Assembly: GCA_016704565.1 (NCBI GenBank)
Contig: JADIZV010000001.1
Span: 248,001-312,000, forward strand
Length of the DNA stretch: 64,000 nt
Origin: Candidatus Phosphoribacter baldrii
Lineage (GTDB): Bacteria; Actinomycetota; Actinomycetes; Actinomycetales; Dermatophilaceae
Direction: 5' to 3'
The notes under the pieces: model-generated
What the model saw: the letters and a program-made list of their open reading frames with translations, nothing else
Databases searched by the model: none
Told to the model about the DNA's origin: nothing
Program-made: the position numbers and the translations under genes
In this document: positions 34,683 through 43,190 of the stretch, one piece after another
How positions within the stretch are numbered: the stretch's first letter is position 1
Layout: every line of letters begins with the position of its first letter

Positions 34683-35873
34683 TCAACCGATGAGGTGCTC
34701 AATGGCAAGTTGGTTGAGGCGGACGAAGCCGAAGTCGCGCTGTCCCGCCACCTCGGGATCGAAGCCGTCGTCGGCCGCCCGGAAGGACTCCAGCGTCTCC
34801 CCCGCCCCGAGGGTGGGCTCCGCGAGAGTGAACAGACCGGCATACGAGATGGCTTCGGTGACCCGAGGATCGGCGCGGAAGGCGCGCGCCTTCTGGGCGA
34901 GCAGCCGGTAGGTGGCCATATTGGCCTCGGCAGAGGCCCACACCCCAGCCAGGTGCTCGGTGCGCGAGGGCTTGTAGTCGAAGTGCCGCGGGCCGGTGTA
35001 GCGCGGGGCGTCGGGGTTGCCGGCGAACCCGTTCTCCAGCAGGTCGACGGTGAAGAACGCCGACAAGAGGTCGCCGTGGCCGAAGACAAGGTCCTGGTCG
35101 TATTTGGTGCCCCGCTGACCGTTGAGGTCGATGTGGAAGAGCTTGCCGCTCCACAACGCCTGCGCGAGCTGGTGGGTGTAGTTGAGGTTGGCCATCTGCT
35201 CGTGGCCGACCTCGGGGTTGAGCCCGACGATGTCTCCGTGGTCGAGCTCGGCGATCAAGGCGAGGGCATGCCCCACCGTGGGGAGGAAGATGTCGCCGCG
35301 CGGCTCGTTCGGCTTGGGCTCCAACGCGATTCGCAGGTCCGCTCCAGTGGACTTGATGTATGCCGCGACCGTGTCCACCCCTTCCTTGTAGCGCTCGAAC
35401 GCGGAGTGCAGGTCCTTGGACCCGTCGTATTCCGCGCCCTCACGGCCGCCCCACATGACAAACGTCGTCGCACCCATCTCGATGGCGATGTCGACCGCAC
35501 CAAGGACCTTGCGTAACCCGAACCGGCGCACCGAGCGGTCGTTGCTCGTCAGCCCGCCGTCCTTGAAGACCGGGTGACTGAAGGTGTTGGTCGTGACCAT
35601 CTCGACCACCAGTCCGGCCGCATCTGCGGCCGCCTTCAGACGGGCCAGGCGCGCACGCTTGGTCGCCTCGTCGGCGTCAAAGGGGAACACGTCATTGTCG
35701 TGAAACGTGATCCCCCACGCCCCCAGCTGCGCCAGCCGACCGGCATACTCCCAGGGGTCCAGGGCCGGACGGGTGGCCAGGCCGAACGGGTCGACACCCG
35801 TCCAACCGACGGTCCATAGACCGAAGGAGAAGCGGTCCTCGGGGCGGGGGGTGGTGGATTGCTCGGACCTCAT
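34683..35873 (-). CDS. xylA: Xylose isomerase
   Basis: Interconverts D-xylose and D-xylulose with two Mg/Mn ions. The 396-residue protein is the class I form usual in Actinobacteria. Landmarks are FSFGLWTVGW, GAWGITFHDNDVFPFD with the catalytic His, FVMWGGREGAEYD, ALEPKPNEPRGDIFLPTVGHALAL with the metal-site Glu, GLNPEVGHEQMANLN, and FHIDLNGQRGTKYDQDLVFGHGD. ATG 35873 has AAGGAG nine bases upstream. It diverges from the sugar transporter operon; a palindromic operator-like site lies 79 bases before the start. Confidence 0.97.
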   Translation of the reverse strand: MRSEQSTTPRPEDRFSFGLWTVGWTGVDPFGLATRPALDPWEYAGRLAQLGAWGITFHDNDVFPFDADEATKRARLARLKAAADAAGLVVEMVTTNTFSHPVFKDGGLTSNDRSVRRFGLRKVLGAVDIAIEMGATTFVMWGGREGAEYDGSKDLHSAFERYKEGVDTVAAYIKSTGADLRIALEPKPNEPRGDIFLPTVGHALALIAELDHGDIVGLNPEVGHEQMANLNYTHQLAQALWSGKLFHIDLNGQRGTKYDQDLVFGHGDLLSAFFTVDLLENGFAGNPDAPRYTGPRHFDYKPSRTEHLAGVWASAEANMATYRLLAQKARAFRADPRVTEAISYAGLFTLAEPTLGAGETLESFRAADDGFDPEVAGQRDFGFVRLNQLAIEHLIG

Positions 35874-35951
35874 GCCGGTGGCTCCTTCGCGAGATCGATC
35901 CCGTGGCGCAGGTGGCAGCCAGCCGCCCATGCCTGGTGACACAGCAGGATG

Positions 35952-35967
35952 ACTTAACCTGTTAAGT
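35952..35967. promoter_or_regulatory. Operator-like palindrome upstream of xylA
   Basis: ACTTAACCTGTTAAGT: perfect 7-bp inverted arms ACTTAAC/GTTAAGT around CT, in the intergenic region between xylA and the transporter operon. AT-rich in otherwise GC-rich DNA. Candidate site for the LacI-family regulator encoded at the end of the divergent operon. Confidence 0.65.
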
Positions 35968-36004
35968 GCAGTCCACATCGCCTATTTGAGTGCACGCTAC
36001 CCCA

Positions 36005-36033
36005 TTGACCCTCGCCAAAGCACCCGTTACGTT
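36005..36033 (+). promoter_or_regulatory. Putative promoter of the transporter/glycosidase operon
   Basis: TTGACC (36005-36010) and TACGTT (36028-36033) are separated by 17 bases, a good -35 and actinobacterial TAnnnT -10 pair. Transcription would begin near 36040, at the edge of the second operator-like site and about 50 bases before the start codon. Confidence 0.55.
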
Positions 36034-36040
36034 GTCCACT

Positions 36041-36056
36041 ACTTAACCGGATCAGG
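36041..36056. promoter_or_regulatory. Second operator-like site at the operon start
   Basis: ACTTAACCGGATCAGG shares its left arm and twelve of sixteen positions with the palindrome at 35952. It has the central CG usual in LacI-family operators. It lies just after the putative -10, where a bound repressor would block initiation. Confidence 0.5.
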
Positions 36057-36088
36057 TGCCTCCGCGGCACCGTCCCCCAGGAGGCACG

Positions 36089-37402
36089 ATGATTTCTCGT
36101 CCGGCCTGCGCGCTCGTCGCGGGCACCCTCACCGCCGCTCTGCTGGGCGCCTGTTCGTCCGGCACCGCAACCCCAACCGCCACCGGATCCGGCGCAGGCG
36201 CTGCCTCCGCTTCAGCCAACGGCATCGCCGGCACCCAGATCGATGTCCTGTCCCTCTGGGCCAAGGGCAGCCCGGAAGGCGACGCCCTCCGGCGCGCCAC
36301 CGACGCCTTCGCCGCCAAGACCGGTGCGGTCGTCAAGATCGTCGACGCAGGCGAAAACCTCGTCGACGTCTATGAGACGAGCGTTGCCGCCGGCAAGGAG
36401 GCCGACGTCATCTTCGTCAACCTCGCCGAGAAAAGCACCGGCTGGACCAAGTCAGGTGCGGCGGTGCCGGTCGGCGACTACCTCACCCAATGGGGTCTCA
36501 AGGACAAGGTCAAGCCCGAGGCGATCGCTCAGTGGACCACCGACGGCAAGGTCAGCGGCTTCCCCTACAGCGGCTTCGTCTGGCCGGTGTGGTTCAACAA
36601 GGATCTGCTGACCAAGGCCGGGGTCGACAAGATCCCGACGACCACGGACGACCTCATCGCTGCGGCCAAGAAGCTCAAGGAGTCGGGCGCCAGCGAGGCG
36701 ATCTCCATCGGCGGCAACGACTGGTCGGGCAACAAGCTGTTCCTGCAGATCATCCAGTCCTACGCGAGCGCCGACGCCTTCAAGGGCGTGCTCGCCAAGG
36801 GTTCCTACTGCGCGGACGCCGACGTCAAGAAGGGCGTCGACCTGTTCGTCCAGCTCCGTGATGCCGGCGTGTTCGTCAAAGATGCCCAGGGCTTCACCGC
36901 CGACACGATGAACACGACGTTCTACACGAAGAAGGCCGCGATCATGCCCGCCGGCTCGTGGGCCTTCGCCAAGACTCCGCCTGACGTGTCGGCGACGACC
37001 GAGCTCTCCGGCTTCCCGATCCCGGCCGGCTCCCGCTTCACCAAGCCCACGGCATACAACGGCTACACGGGCGTCGGGATCTTCCTCTCGCCCAACGGCA
37101 TCAAGAAGCTCGACGCGGTCAAGGCCTATGTCCAAACGATGTACGCCAAGGAGGTCCTGGCCGACTTCGTCTCGACCGCCAACCTCGTCCCGGCCGCGAC
37201 CGTCGCCGGCGCGACCAACAAGGACCCGCTGCTCACTCAAGCCGTCTCCGCGCTCGGGGACAAGGTGGAGTATGCCGTCATGCCCGACACCTACATCCCG
37301 CCCAAGGTGGCGGACAAGCTGATCAAGGCATCCAGCCAGGCCTTCACACCCGGAGTCGACGCCGGCGCGATCTGCTCCGCGGTCGACAAGGCCTACCAGT
37401 AA
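36089..37402 (+). CDS. Sugar ABC transporter substrate-binding lipoprotein
   Basis: A 437-residue family 1 extracellular solute-binding protein for carbohydrate ABC importers. The lipoprotein signal ends at LLGACSSG (lipid on Cys near residue 17), so the protein is tethered outside the membrane. Ligand-domain features include QIDVLSLWAKGSPEGDALRRATDAFAAKTG, FPYSGFVWPVWFNKDLLTKAG, MPAGSWAF and YNGYTGVGIFLSPNG. AGGAGG precedes the ATG. The operon partners suggest binding of plant-polymer oligosaccharides such as pectic, mannan- or xylan-derived pieces; the exact ligand is not predictable. A stable stem-loop separates it from the permease genes. Confidence 0.93.
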   Translation: MISRPACALVAGTLTAALLGACSSGTATPTATGSGAGAASASANGIAGTQIDVLSLWAKGSPEGDALRRATDAFAAKTGAVVKIVDAGENLVDVYETSVAAGKEADVIFVNLAEKSTGWTKSGAAVPVGDYLTQWGLKDKVKPEAIAQWTTDGKVSGFPYSGFVWPVWFNKDLLTKAGVDKIPTTTDDLIAAAKKLKESGASEAISIGGNDWSGNKLFLQIIQSYASADAFKGVLAKGSYCADADVKKGVDLFVQLRDAGVFVKDAQGFTADTMNTTFYTKKAAIMPAGSWAFAKTPPDVSATTELSGFPIPAGSRFTKPTAYNGYTGVGIFLSPNGIKKLDAVKAYVQTMYAKEVLADFVSTANLVPAATVAGATNKDPLLTQAVSALGDKVEYAVMPDTYIPPKVADKLIKASSQAFTPGVDAGAICSAVDKAYQ

Positions 37403-37405
37403 AAC

Positions 37406-37451
37406 GGCTGGCGCCGGGTCGGGCCCAAGTGCCACCGACCCGGCGCCAGCC
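37406..37451. terminator. Intercistronic stem-loop after the binding protein gene
   Basis: Perfect 17-bp stem GGCTGGCGCCGGGTCGG / CCGACCCGGCGCCAGCC with a 12-base loop, starting three bases after the stop codon. No T-run. Such hairpins between binding-protein and permease genes usually protect the upstream mRNA or partly end transcription, giving more binding protein than permease. Confidence 0.85.
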
Positions 37452-37517
37452 TCCCCCACCAACAGTCGCGGCGACCACGTCCGCTGCCCCGACCGAACGA
37501 CCAAAGGAGAAGGAGTC

Positions 37518-38417
37518 ATGGCGCGGGCCACTGGAGGACGTCGCGCCAGCAGTCGACGGCTCTCGACCGCGCGGGTCGGGTTCAGCCTCCCTGCCCTGCT
37601 CTGGTATGGCCTGTTCATGATCGGGCCGCTGGTGGCCATGTTCGTCATCAGCACCTTGGACTGGGGCGGCTTCCTGGCCACTCCCGAAGCCGCCGGACTG
37701 GCGAACTACCGCAAGGTGTTCGCCGATGAGGACTTCTGGACGGCCGCACGCAACAGCATCCTGCAACTGGTCGTCGTCCTGCCGATCATGTTGCCGACCT
37801 CGTTCATGCTGGGCTACTTCCTCACCCTGCGCAGGCGCGGCCATGGCGCTTTGCGGATCATCTTCTTCACCCCCGCGCTCATTTCGCTGGCCGCTCTCGG
37901 AGCCGTGTTCTACGCCGTCTTCCAGCCGCAGGGTCTGCTCAACGCCGGTCTGACGAGCGTTGGGCTGCGCTCGCTGGCGACTCCGTGGCTGGCCAATGAC
38001 ACCACCGCATTGCCGGCCATCATGCTTGTCAACCTCTGGAGCGGGATCGGCTTCACCGCCATCCTCTTCTCCACCCGGCTGGCCTCTGTGCCTGGCGAGG
38101 TTTACGAGGCGGCCAGCCTGGACGGGTGTGGGCATTGGCGCACGATGTGGCTGATCGCCTACCCCATCATCAAGGGCTACTTCGGGGTCCTGTCGATGCT
38201 GCAGTTCCTCTGGGTGCTCTTCGCCTCCGCCGGACTCATCCTCATCCTCACCCGAGGCGGTCCGGGCACATCCAGCACAACCCTGGCCTATCTCATGTAC
38301 GACAAGGCCTTCGTGGAGTCGGAGATCGGCTACAGCCAAGCGGTGGGGGTCGTCCTGTTCGCCATCGGCCTCGTCGGCATGCTCGTCATCCGCCGCACCT
38401 TCCGGGACCAGACATGA
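37518..38417 (+). CDS. Sugar ABC transporter permease (MalF-like)
   Basis: A 299-residue binding-protein-dependent permease, first of the pair. Six membrane helices are seen, with the cytoplasmic EAA loop EVYEAASLDGCGHWRTMWLIAYPII that docks on the ATPase. The family string VLFASAGLILILTRGGPGTSSTTLAYLMYDKAF is typical of CUT1 sugar permeases. AAAGGAGAAGGAG precedes the ATG. The stop overlaps the second permease as ATGA. No ATPase gene lies in the operon, so the complex probably uses a shared MsiK-type ATPase encoded elsewhere, as is common in Actinobacteria. Confidence 0.93.
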   Translation: MARATGGRRASSRRLSTARVGFSLPALLWYGLFMIGPLVAMFVISTLDWGGFLATPEAAGLANYRKVFADEDFWTAARNSILQLVVVLPIMLPTSFMLGYFLTLRRRGHGALRIIFFTPALISLAALGAVFYAVFQPQGLLNAGLTSVGLRSLATPWLANDTTALPAIMLVNLWSGIGFTAILFSTRLASVPGEVYEAASLDGCGHWRTMWLIAYPIIKGYFGVLSMLQFLWVLFASAGLILILTRGGPGTSSTTLAYLMYDKAFVESEIGYSQAVGVVLFAIGLVGMLVIRRTFRDQT

Positions 38418-39271
38418 GCACAGACCGCGGCCGCACCCCGCGAAGCGGCAACCGCGCCCTCCTCGCCCTCAGCCACTCGGCTGCCTGGCTGTATGCCGCT
38501 GCCCTCCTCCTCCCGCTCTACTACCTGATCGTCTCGTCCTTCAAGGACAACCTCTCAGTCCTGGACACTCCCTTCGCCCTGCCCACCTCCGTGACGTTGG
38601 GGAACTTCGCCAAGGCGTTCGACGACGCCCAACTCGGTCCCGGGCTGGCCAACTCGGCCCTCGTCGCCCTCGGGGCCGCAGCCTTGACGATCGTGCTTGC
38701 GGTGCCCGCGGCATACGGCATCGTCACCTCGCCGGGACGGCTGGGACAGGTCTTGGAAGGGATCTTCTCGGCCGGCTTCCTCATCCCAGGCTTCGCCGCG
38801 CTCGTCCCCACGGTGCTGCTGGCGATCGCGCTCAACCAGTTCCAGACCAGGCAGTTCCTCGTGGCGTTCCTGCCCTCGACGGCGCTCCCGCTGTCGGTCG
38901 TGCTGCTCGTGCAGTTCATGCGGGCCATCCCGCGGGAGCTGGAAGAGAGCGCCGCGATGGACGGGGCCAGCCGTCTGAAGATCCTCACGGCGATCTACCT
39001 GCCGCTGGTCATGCCCGGGGTCGTGACGGTCACCATCCTCAACCTCATCAACTTCTGGAACGAATACCTGTTCGCCCTCATCCTCAACGGTCCGGATCCC
39101 GAGATCCGGACCGCTCAAGTGGCCCTGCCCACCCTTATCTCAGCCACGAGCACCGACTACGCCGTCCTTGCGGCCGGCGTCCTCATCACCCTCCTGCCGA
39201 TCTACCTCGCGTATGCCGTCGCCTCGCGCCGCATGGAGCAGGCCCTGCTGCAAGGCGCCCTCAAGGGCTAG
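38414..39271 (+). CDS. Sugar ABC transporter permease (MalG-like)
   Basis: A 285-residue second permease of the CUT1 type. Six helices, with FKDNLSVLDTPFALPTSVTLGNF after the first and the EAA loop ELEESAAMDGASRLKILTAIYLPLVMPGVVTV near residues 180-210. The end (VLITLLPIYLAYAVASRRMEQALLQGALKG) is the usual MalG-like tail. It starts at ATG 38414, overlapping the preceding stop. It pairs with the upstream permease to form the channel and leads into the glycosidase genes. Confidence 0.93.
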   Translation: MSTDRGRTPRSGNRALLALSHSAAWLYAAALLLPLYYLIVSSFKDNLSVLDTPFALPTSVTLGNFAKAFDDAQLGPGLANSALVALGAAALTIVLAVPAAYGIVTSPGRLGQVLEGIFSAGFLIPGFAALVPTVLLAIALNQFQTRQFLVAFLPSTALPLSVVLLVQFMRAIPRELEESAAMDGASRLKILTAIYLPLVMPGVVTVTILNLINFWNEYLFALILNGPDPEIRTAQVALPTLISATSTDYAVLAAGVLITLLPIYLAYAVASRRMEQALLQGALKG

Positions 39272-39309
39272 CCCCTTCCCCCTGACCCCAATCATTGGCA
39301 AGGAGATTC

Positions 39310-40647
39310 GTGTTCGACATTCGCGATTACGGCGCGACCGGCGACGGCACGACGTTGGATACCCTCGCGATCCAGAGCGCCATCGACGCCTGCCACGCGG
39401 CGGGTGGCGGACAGGTCGTCGTCCCCGCCGGATGTTTCCTGTCGGGTTCGATCGTCCTGCGCTCTCGCGTCGAGCTGCATCTGAGCCGCGGAGCGGTGCT
39501 GCAAGGGAGTTCCCGCTGGGAGGACTACACGCAGCGGCATACCGTGGGGGCGCTCTCCGCGGGAGTCGTGCGCGAGGACAGCGAAGCGGCCGCGTCGTTC
39601 ATCAGCGCGCTTGGTGCGGAGGACGTCGCGATCAGCGGACCGGGGCGCATCGACGGCGCCGGCCGGGCCTTTGTCGTGGAAGATCTCGGTGCGATCTATC
39701 GCTGCCCAAACGCGCGGCCGTTCACGGTGTTCCTCATCGGCTGCCGCAACGTCAGCGTGACGAGCGTCCAGATCACTGACGCCGCGTTGTGGTGCGTGCG
39801 GCTCACCGGCTGCGAGCGAGTCCTCGTCCACGGCATCACCATCGACTCCGACCTCAAACACCCCAACGCCGACGGGATCGACATCGACCGCTGCCGGGAC
39901 GTGCGGATCAGCGACTGTCACATCTCCTGCGGCGATGACGCCATCTCGCTCAAGACGTGTGAGGAGTTCCCCGAGCTGGGCCCGACGGAGAACGTCGTCA
40001 TCACCAACTGCGTGTTGCGCAGCACGTCCAGCGCGATCGTCGTCGGCGTTGACGCCACCTCCGACATCCGCAATGTCGTCGTCTCCAACTGCGTCATCTA
40101 CGGCTCACACCGAGGGCTCTCGGTCAACCTCGGCCAAGAAGGCCACTTCGAGAACATCCTCTTCTCCGACTGCATCGTGCAGACCGAGGTCTTCGACAAG
40201 GCCTGGTGGGGGCGCGGCGAGCCCATCTACGTGTCGTGCGTCCCCTGGCACGACCGGGTCGGCACGATCCGCAACGTGCGCTTCCGCAACATCCTGGCCC
40301 GCTCCGAGAACGGGGTCTACATCAACGGCCACGAGCCCGGCGCCATCACTGGGGTGCTGCTGGACGGCATACGGGTCGAGCTCTCACCGCCCCGACGCTT
40401 CCCTGGCGGCGAATACGACCGGCGCCCCAGCGAGAGCGGACCGGAGTTCACCTCCGCGCTCACGTCCGGGTTCCACCTGGACACCGTCACCGATGTCACG
40501 CTGCGTCAGTGCGAGGTCACCTGGGCGGCCGTTGACCAGACCAGCGGGTATGCCGTCGAGGCACGCTCCGTCGAGGGCCTACGCATTGACGACCTGGTCG
40601 GTGGGTCCGCGCACCCCGATCGCCTCCCGACCACCCTCGTCCACTGA
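39310..40647 (+). CDS. GH28 polygalacturonase-like glycoside hydrolase
   Basis: A 445-residue right-handed beta-helix enzyme of the pectin-degrading GH28 clan. The N-terminus FDIRDYGATGDGTTLDTLAIQ is the classic start of the fold. Catalytic aspartates are placed as usual: NADGIDIDRCRDVRISDCHI and SCGDDAISLKT. The next motif, normally GHG, is SHRG (GSHRGLSVN), so the bond cleaved may differ from plain polygalacturonan. There is no signal peptide, so it acts in the cytoplasm on imported oligosaccharides. GTG 39310 follows AAGGAG four bases upstream and fits the family start better than the TTG at 39295. Confidence 0.88.
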   Translation: MFDIRDYGATGDGTTLDTLAIQSAIDACHAAGGGQVVVPAGCFLSGSIVLRSRVELHLSRGAVLQGSSRWEDYTQRHTVGALSAGVVREDSEAAASFISALGAEDVAISGPGRIDGAGRAFVVEDLGAIYRCPNARPFTVFLIGCRNVSVTSVQITDAALWCVRLTGCERVLVHGITIDSDLKHPNADGIDIDRCRDVRISDCHISCGDDAISLKTCEEFPELGPTENVVITNCVLRSTSSAIVVGVDATSDIRNVVVSNCVIYGSHRGLSVNLGQEGHFENILFSDCIVQTEVFDKAWWGRGEPIYVSCVPWHDRVGTIRNVRFRNILARSENGVYINGHEPGAITGVLLDGIRVELSPPRRFPGGEYDRRPSESGPEFTSALTSGFHLDTVTDVTLRQCEVTWAAVDQTSGYAVEARSVEGLRIDDLVGGSAHPDRLPTTLVH

Positions 40648-40658
40648 GGCAGGGACCC

Positions 40659-43190
40659 GTGCTGCACCGGACGGCCCTGGACTCAGGCTGGCTCATCAGG
40701 GCGGATCGCCTCGGCCCTGACGCTCCCGCGCACCTGCAGGACCTCACCATCCCAACGACGCTGCCCAGTGACGTCCTGAGTGAGCTCATCCGCACCGAGG
40801 TGGCGCCTGACCCTCGCATCGGGGCAAACGAGGCCGCCATCGCGTGGGTGGGTCGGTCGGACTGGACCTACTCCACCTCGGTGCAGCTCGGGGCGGACTG
40901 CGTCGATCGCGAGGTCGACCTGGTCCTGCTCGGAGTTGACACCGTGGCGGACGTCCGCATCGACGGGGCGAGCGTGCTCACCACCGAGAACATGCACCGC
41001 CGCTACCGCGTGCCGTTGGGTCGAGCAGACCACGAGCGACGGGTGGACGTCGAGGTTTCACTCAAGGACGCCTGGGCTCATGCGGAGCACGTGATGGCCG
41101 AGCTCGGCCCCCGACCGAACGTCTATCCCAGTCCGGCCAACTTCCTGCGCAAAGCGGCATACAACTTCGGGTGGGACTGGGGACCCACCGTGGTGACGGC
41201 GGGGCTCTGGCGACCCGTGCTGCTTGAGTCGTGGGCGGTCGCGCGTTTGGACCACGTGCGCCCGGTCGCCGACTGGGACGGCCGGCGCGGGACGTTCTCG
41301 GTCACCGGGGTCATCGTCCGCGACTCCACGACGCCCACCAACGTCCTCGTCGAGGTTGAGGTCGCCGGGACGACAGTCGGCCTGGACGTCGGCGCCACTG
41401 AGTCGTCCTTTTCGCTCACCCTGACTGATCTGCCAGTCGACCCCTGGAGCCCCCGCGGACACGGAGACCAAGCGCTGTATGCCGTGTCAGTCAGACTTTG
41501 GGCGGGGCCGGACCTGCTCGACGAGGTCCACACGAGGACCGGCTTCCGGCGGGCGGAGCTGCGCACGTCCGACGCCCTCGGCGGCGAAGGGTTCGAGATC
41601 GTCGTCAACGGCTCTGTCGTGCAGGTGCGCGGCGTCAACTGGATCCCGGAGGACTGCTTCCCCTCGCTCCTGACGCGCAGCCGGTATGCCGCCCGCCTCG
41701 ACGACGCGCTCGACGCCGGGTGCAACCTCGTCCGGGTCTGGGGCGGCGGGATCTATGAGGACGACGCCTTTTACGACCTGTGTGACGAACGCGGACTGCT
41801 CGTGTGGCAGGACTTCCCGTTCGCGTGCGCGGCATACCCGGAGGAAGAGCCGTTCCGCGCGGAAGTGACGGCCGAGGCCGCGGACAACGTCGAGCGGCTC
41901 ATGGCCCATCCAAGCCTGGTGTTGTGGAACGGCAACAACGAGGTCATCGAAGGTTTCCAGTCATGGGGCTGGCAGGAGCCGCTGGCCGGACGGACCTGGG
42001 GGTGGGGGTTCTTCACCGACACCCTGCCTCGGGTCGTCGCGCAGGTCGACGGCTCGCGGCCCTACTGGCCGGGCTCCCCGTATGCCGGCACGCTCGAGCG
42101 ACCCGTCAACGAACCGACCCACGGGACCAACCACATCTGGGACGTGTGGAACCGGGAGGACTACCTCGCCTATCGCGACCACCGGCCCCGGTTCGCGGCA
42201 GAGTTCGGCTTCCAGGGTCCGGCGTGTTGGCGGACCCTGCGGGACGCCGTCCAACCAGAGCACCTTGATGTCGCTTCGCCGGTGTTCCAGGCCCACCAGA
42301 AGGCGATCGACGGGCAACTCAAGCTCGACCGATCCCTCGAAGAGCACTTCGGGGTCCCTGCCGACTTCGGCAACTGGCACTACCTCGCACAGCTCAACCA
42401 GGCCCGTGCCCTGACCGTCGGCATCGAGCACCTGCGGTCGTTGACGCCGTGGTGTTCCGGAACCGTGTGGTGGCAGCTCAACGACTGCTGGCCGGCGATG
42501 TCGTGGTCGGTGGTCGACAGTGCGGGTCGTCGCAAGCCGGCCTGGTTCGCCTTGCGACGGGCGTATGCCGCCCGCCTCCTCACCATCCAGCCCCGCGCGA
42601 CTGGGCTCGCCGCGACCCTGCTCAACGACACCAACGAGTCCATGTCGACACACCTCGCCGTGGAGTTGCGGTCCCTGGACGGTGCCGTGCTAGCCCACGA
42701 ACAGGTGCCGATGCAGGTCGCCGCCCGAGGGGCGAGCACCCTCGATCTGCCGGATCACCTGGTGGCTCCCGCGGGAGACCCGGACACCTTCCTCGTCGCC
42801 CAGGTGGAGTCCGGGGCGCCCGGCGCCGAGCGGGCGTTGTGGTTCTTCGCCCCCGACCGGCTGCTGACGCTTGACCGGTCAGCGCTGCGCGTCGAGGTCG
42901 ACCGGCACGGCGCCGGCGTTGACCTGCGCTTGACCGCTACCGGGCTGGTCCGCGACATCTGGATCCGGGCCGACGTGATCGACCCGGCAGCGACGGTGTC
43001 CGACCAGTTGATCACGCTCCTGCCAGGGGAGAAGGCTGTCGTCAGGGTCGCCACCGCGTTGCCAGAACACCTGGGTTGGGGCAGTCCCGCAGTCGTCGTC
43101 AGCGTCAATAGTCTTGGTCTCGAAGAATCCAGCCCCGGCCCGGCCTCAGCCACGGCCGCCGCCGTGACGTCGAAAGGGCCCAACGGGTGA
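40659..43190 (+). CDS. GH2 beta-mannosidase
   Basis: An 843-residue glycoside hydrolase family 2 enzyme most like beta-mannosidases, which release terminal beta-D-mannose. The N-terminal jelly-roll has LGVDTVADVRIDGASVL and NFLRKAAYNFGWDWGPTVVTAG, a beta-mannosidase signature. The barrel shows LVRVWGGGIYEDDAFYDLCDERGLLVWQDFPFACAAYP, the acid/base Glu428 in LWNGNNEVIEG, and the nucleophile Glu515 in RFAAEFGFQGP. GTG 40659 is the start. No signal peptide, so it is cytoplasmic, acting after import. It overlaps the LacI gene by GTGA. Confidence 0.93.
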   Translation: MLHRTALDSGWLIRADRLGPDAPAHLQDLTIPTTLPSDVLSELIRTEVAPDPRIGANEAAIAWVGRSDWTYSTSVQLGADCVDREVDLVLLGVDTVADVRIDGASVLTTENMHRRYRVPLGRADHERRVDVEVSLKDAWAHAEHVMAELGPRPNVYPSPANFLRKAAYNFGWDWGPTVVTAGLWRPVLLESWAVARLDHVRPVADWDGRRGTFSVTGVIVRDSTTPTNVLVEVEVAGTTVGLDVGATESSFSLTLTDLPVDPWSPRGHGDQALYAVSVRLWAGPDLLDEVHTRTGFRRAELRTSDALGGEGFEIVVNGSVVQVRGVNWIPEDCFPSLLTRSRYAARLDDALDAGCNLVRVWGGGIYEDDAFYDLCDERGLLVWQDFPFACAAYPEEEPFRAEVTAEAADNVERLMAHPSLVLWNGNNEVIEGFQSWGWQEPLAGRTWGWGFFTDTLPRVVAQVDGSRPYWPGSPYAGTLERPVNEPTHGTNHIWDVWNREDYLAYRDHRPRFAAEFGFQGPACWRTLRDAVQPEHLDVASPVFQAHQKAIDGQLKLDRSLEEHFGVPADFGNWHYLAQLNQARALTVGIEHLRSLTPWCSGTVWWQLNDCWPAMSWSVVDSAGRRKPAWFALRRAYAARLLTIQPRATGLAATLLNDTNESMSTHLAVELRSLDGAVLAHEQVPMQVAARGASTLDLPDHLVAPAGDPDTFLVAQVESGAPGAERALWFFAPDRLLTLDRSALRVEVDRHGAGVDLRLTATGLVRDIWIRADVIDPAATVSDQLITLLPGEKAVVRVATALPEHLGWGSPAVVVSVNSLGLEESSPGPASATAAAVTSKGPNG

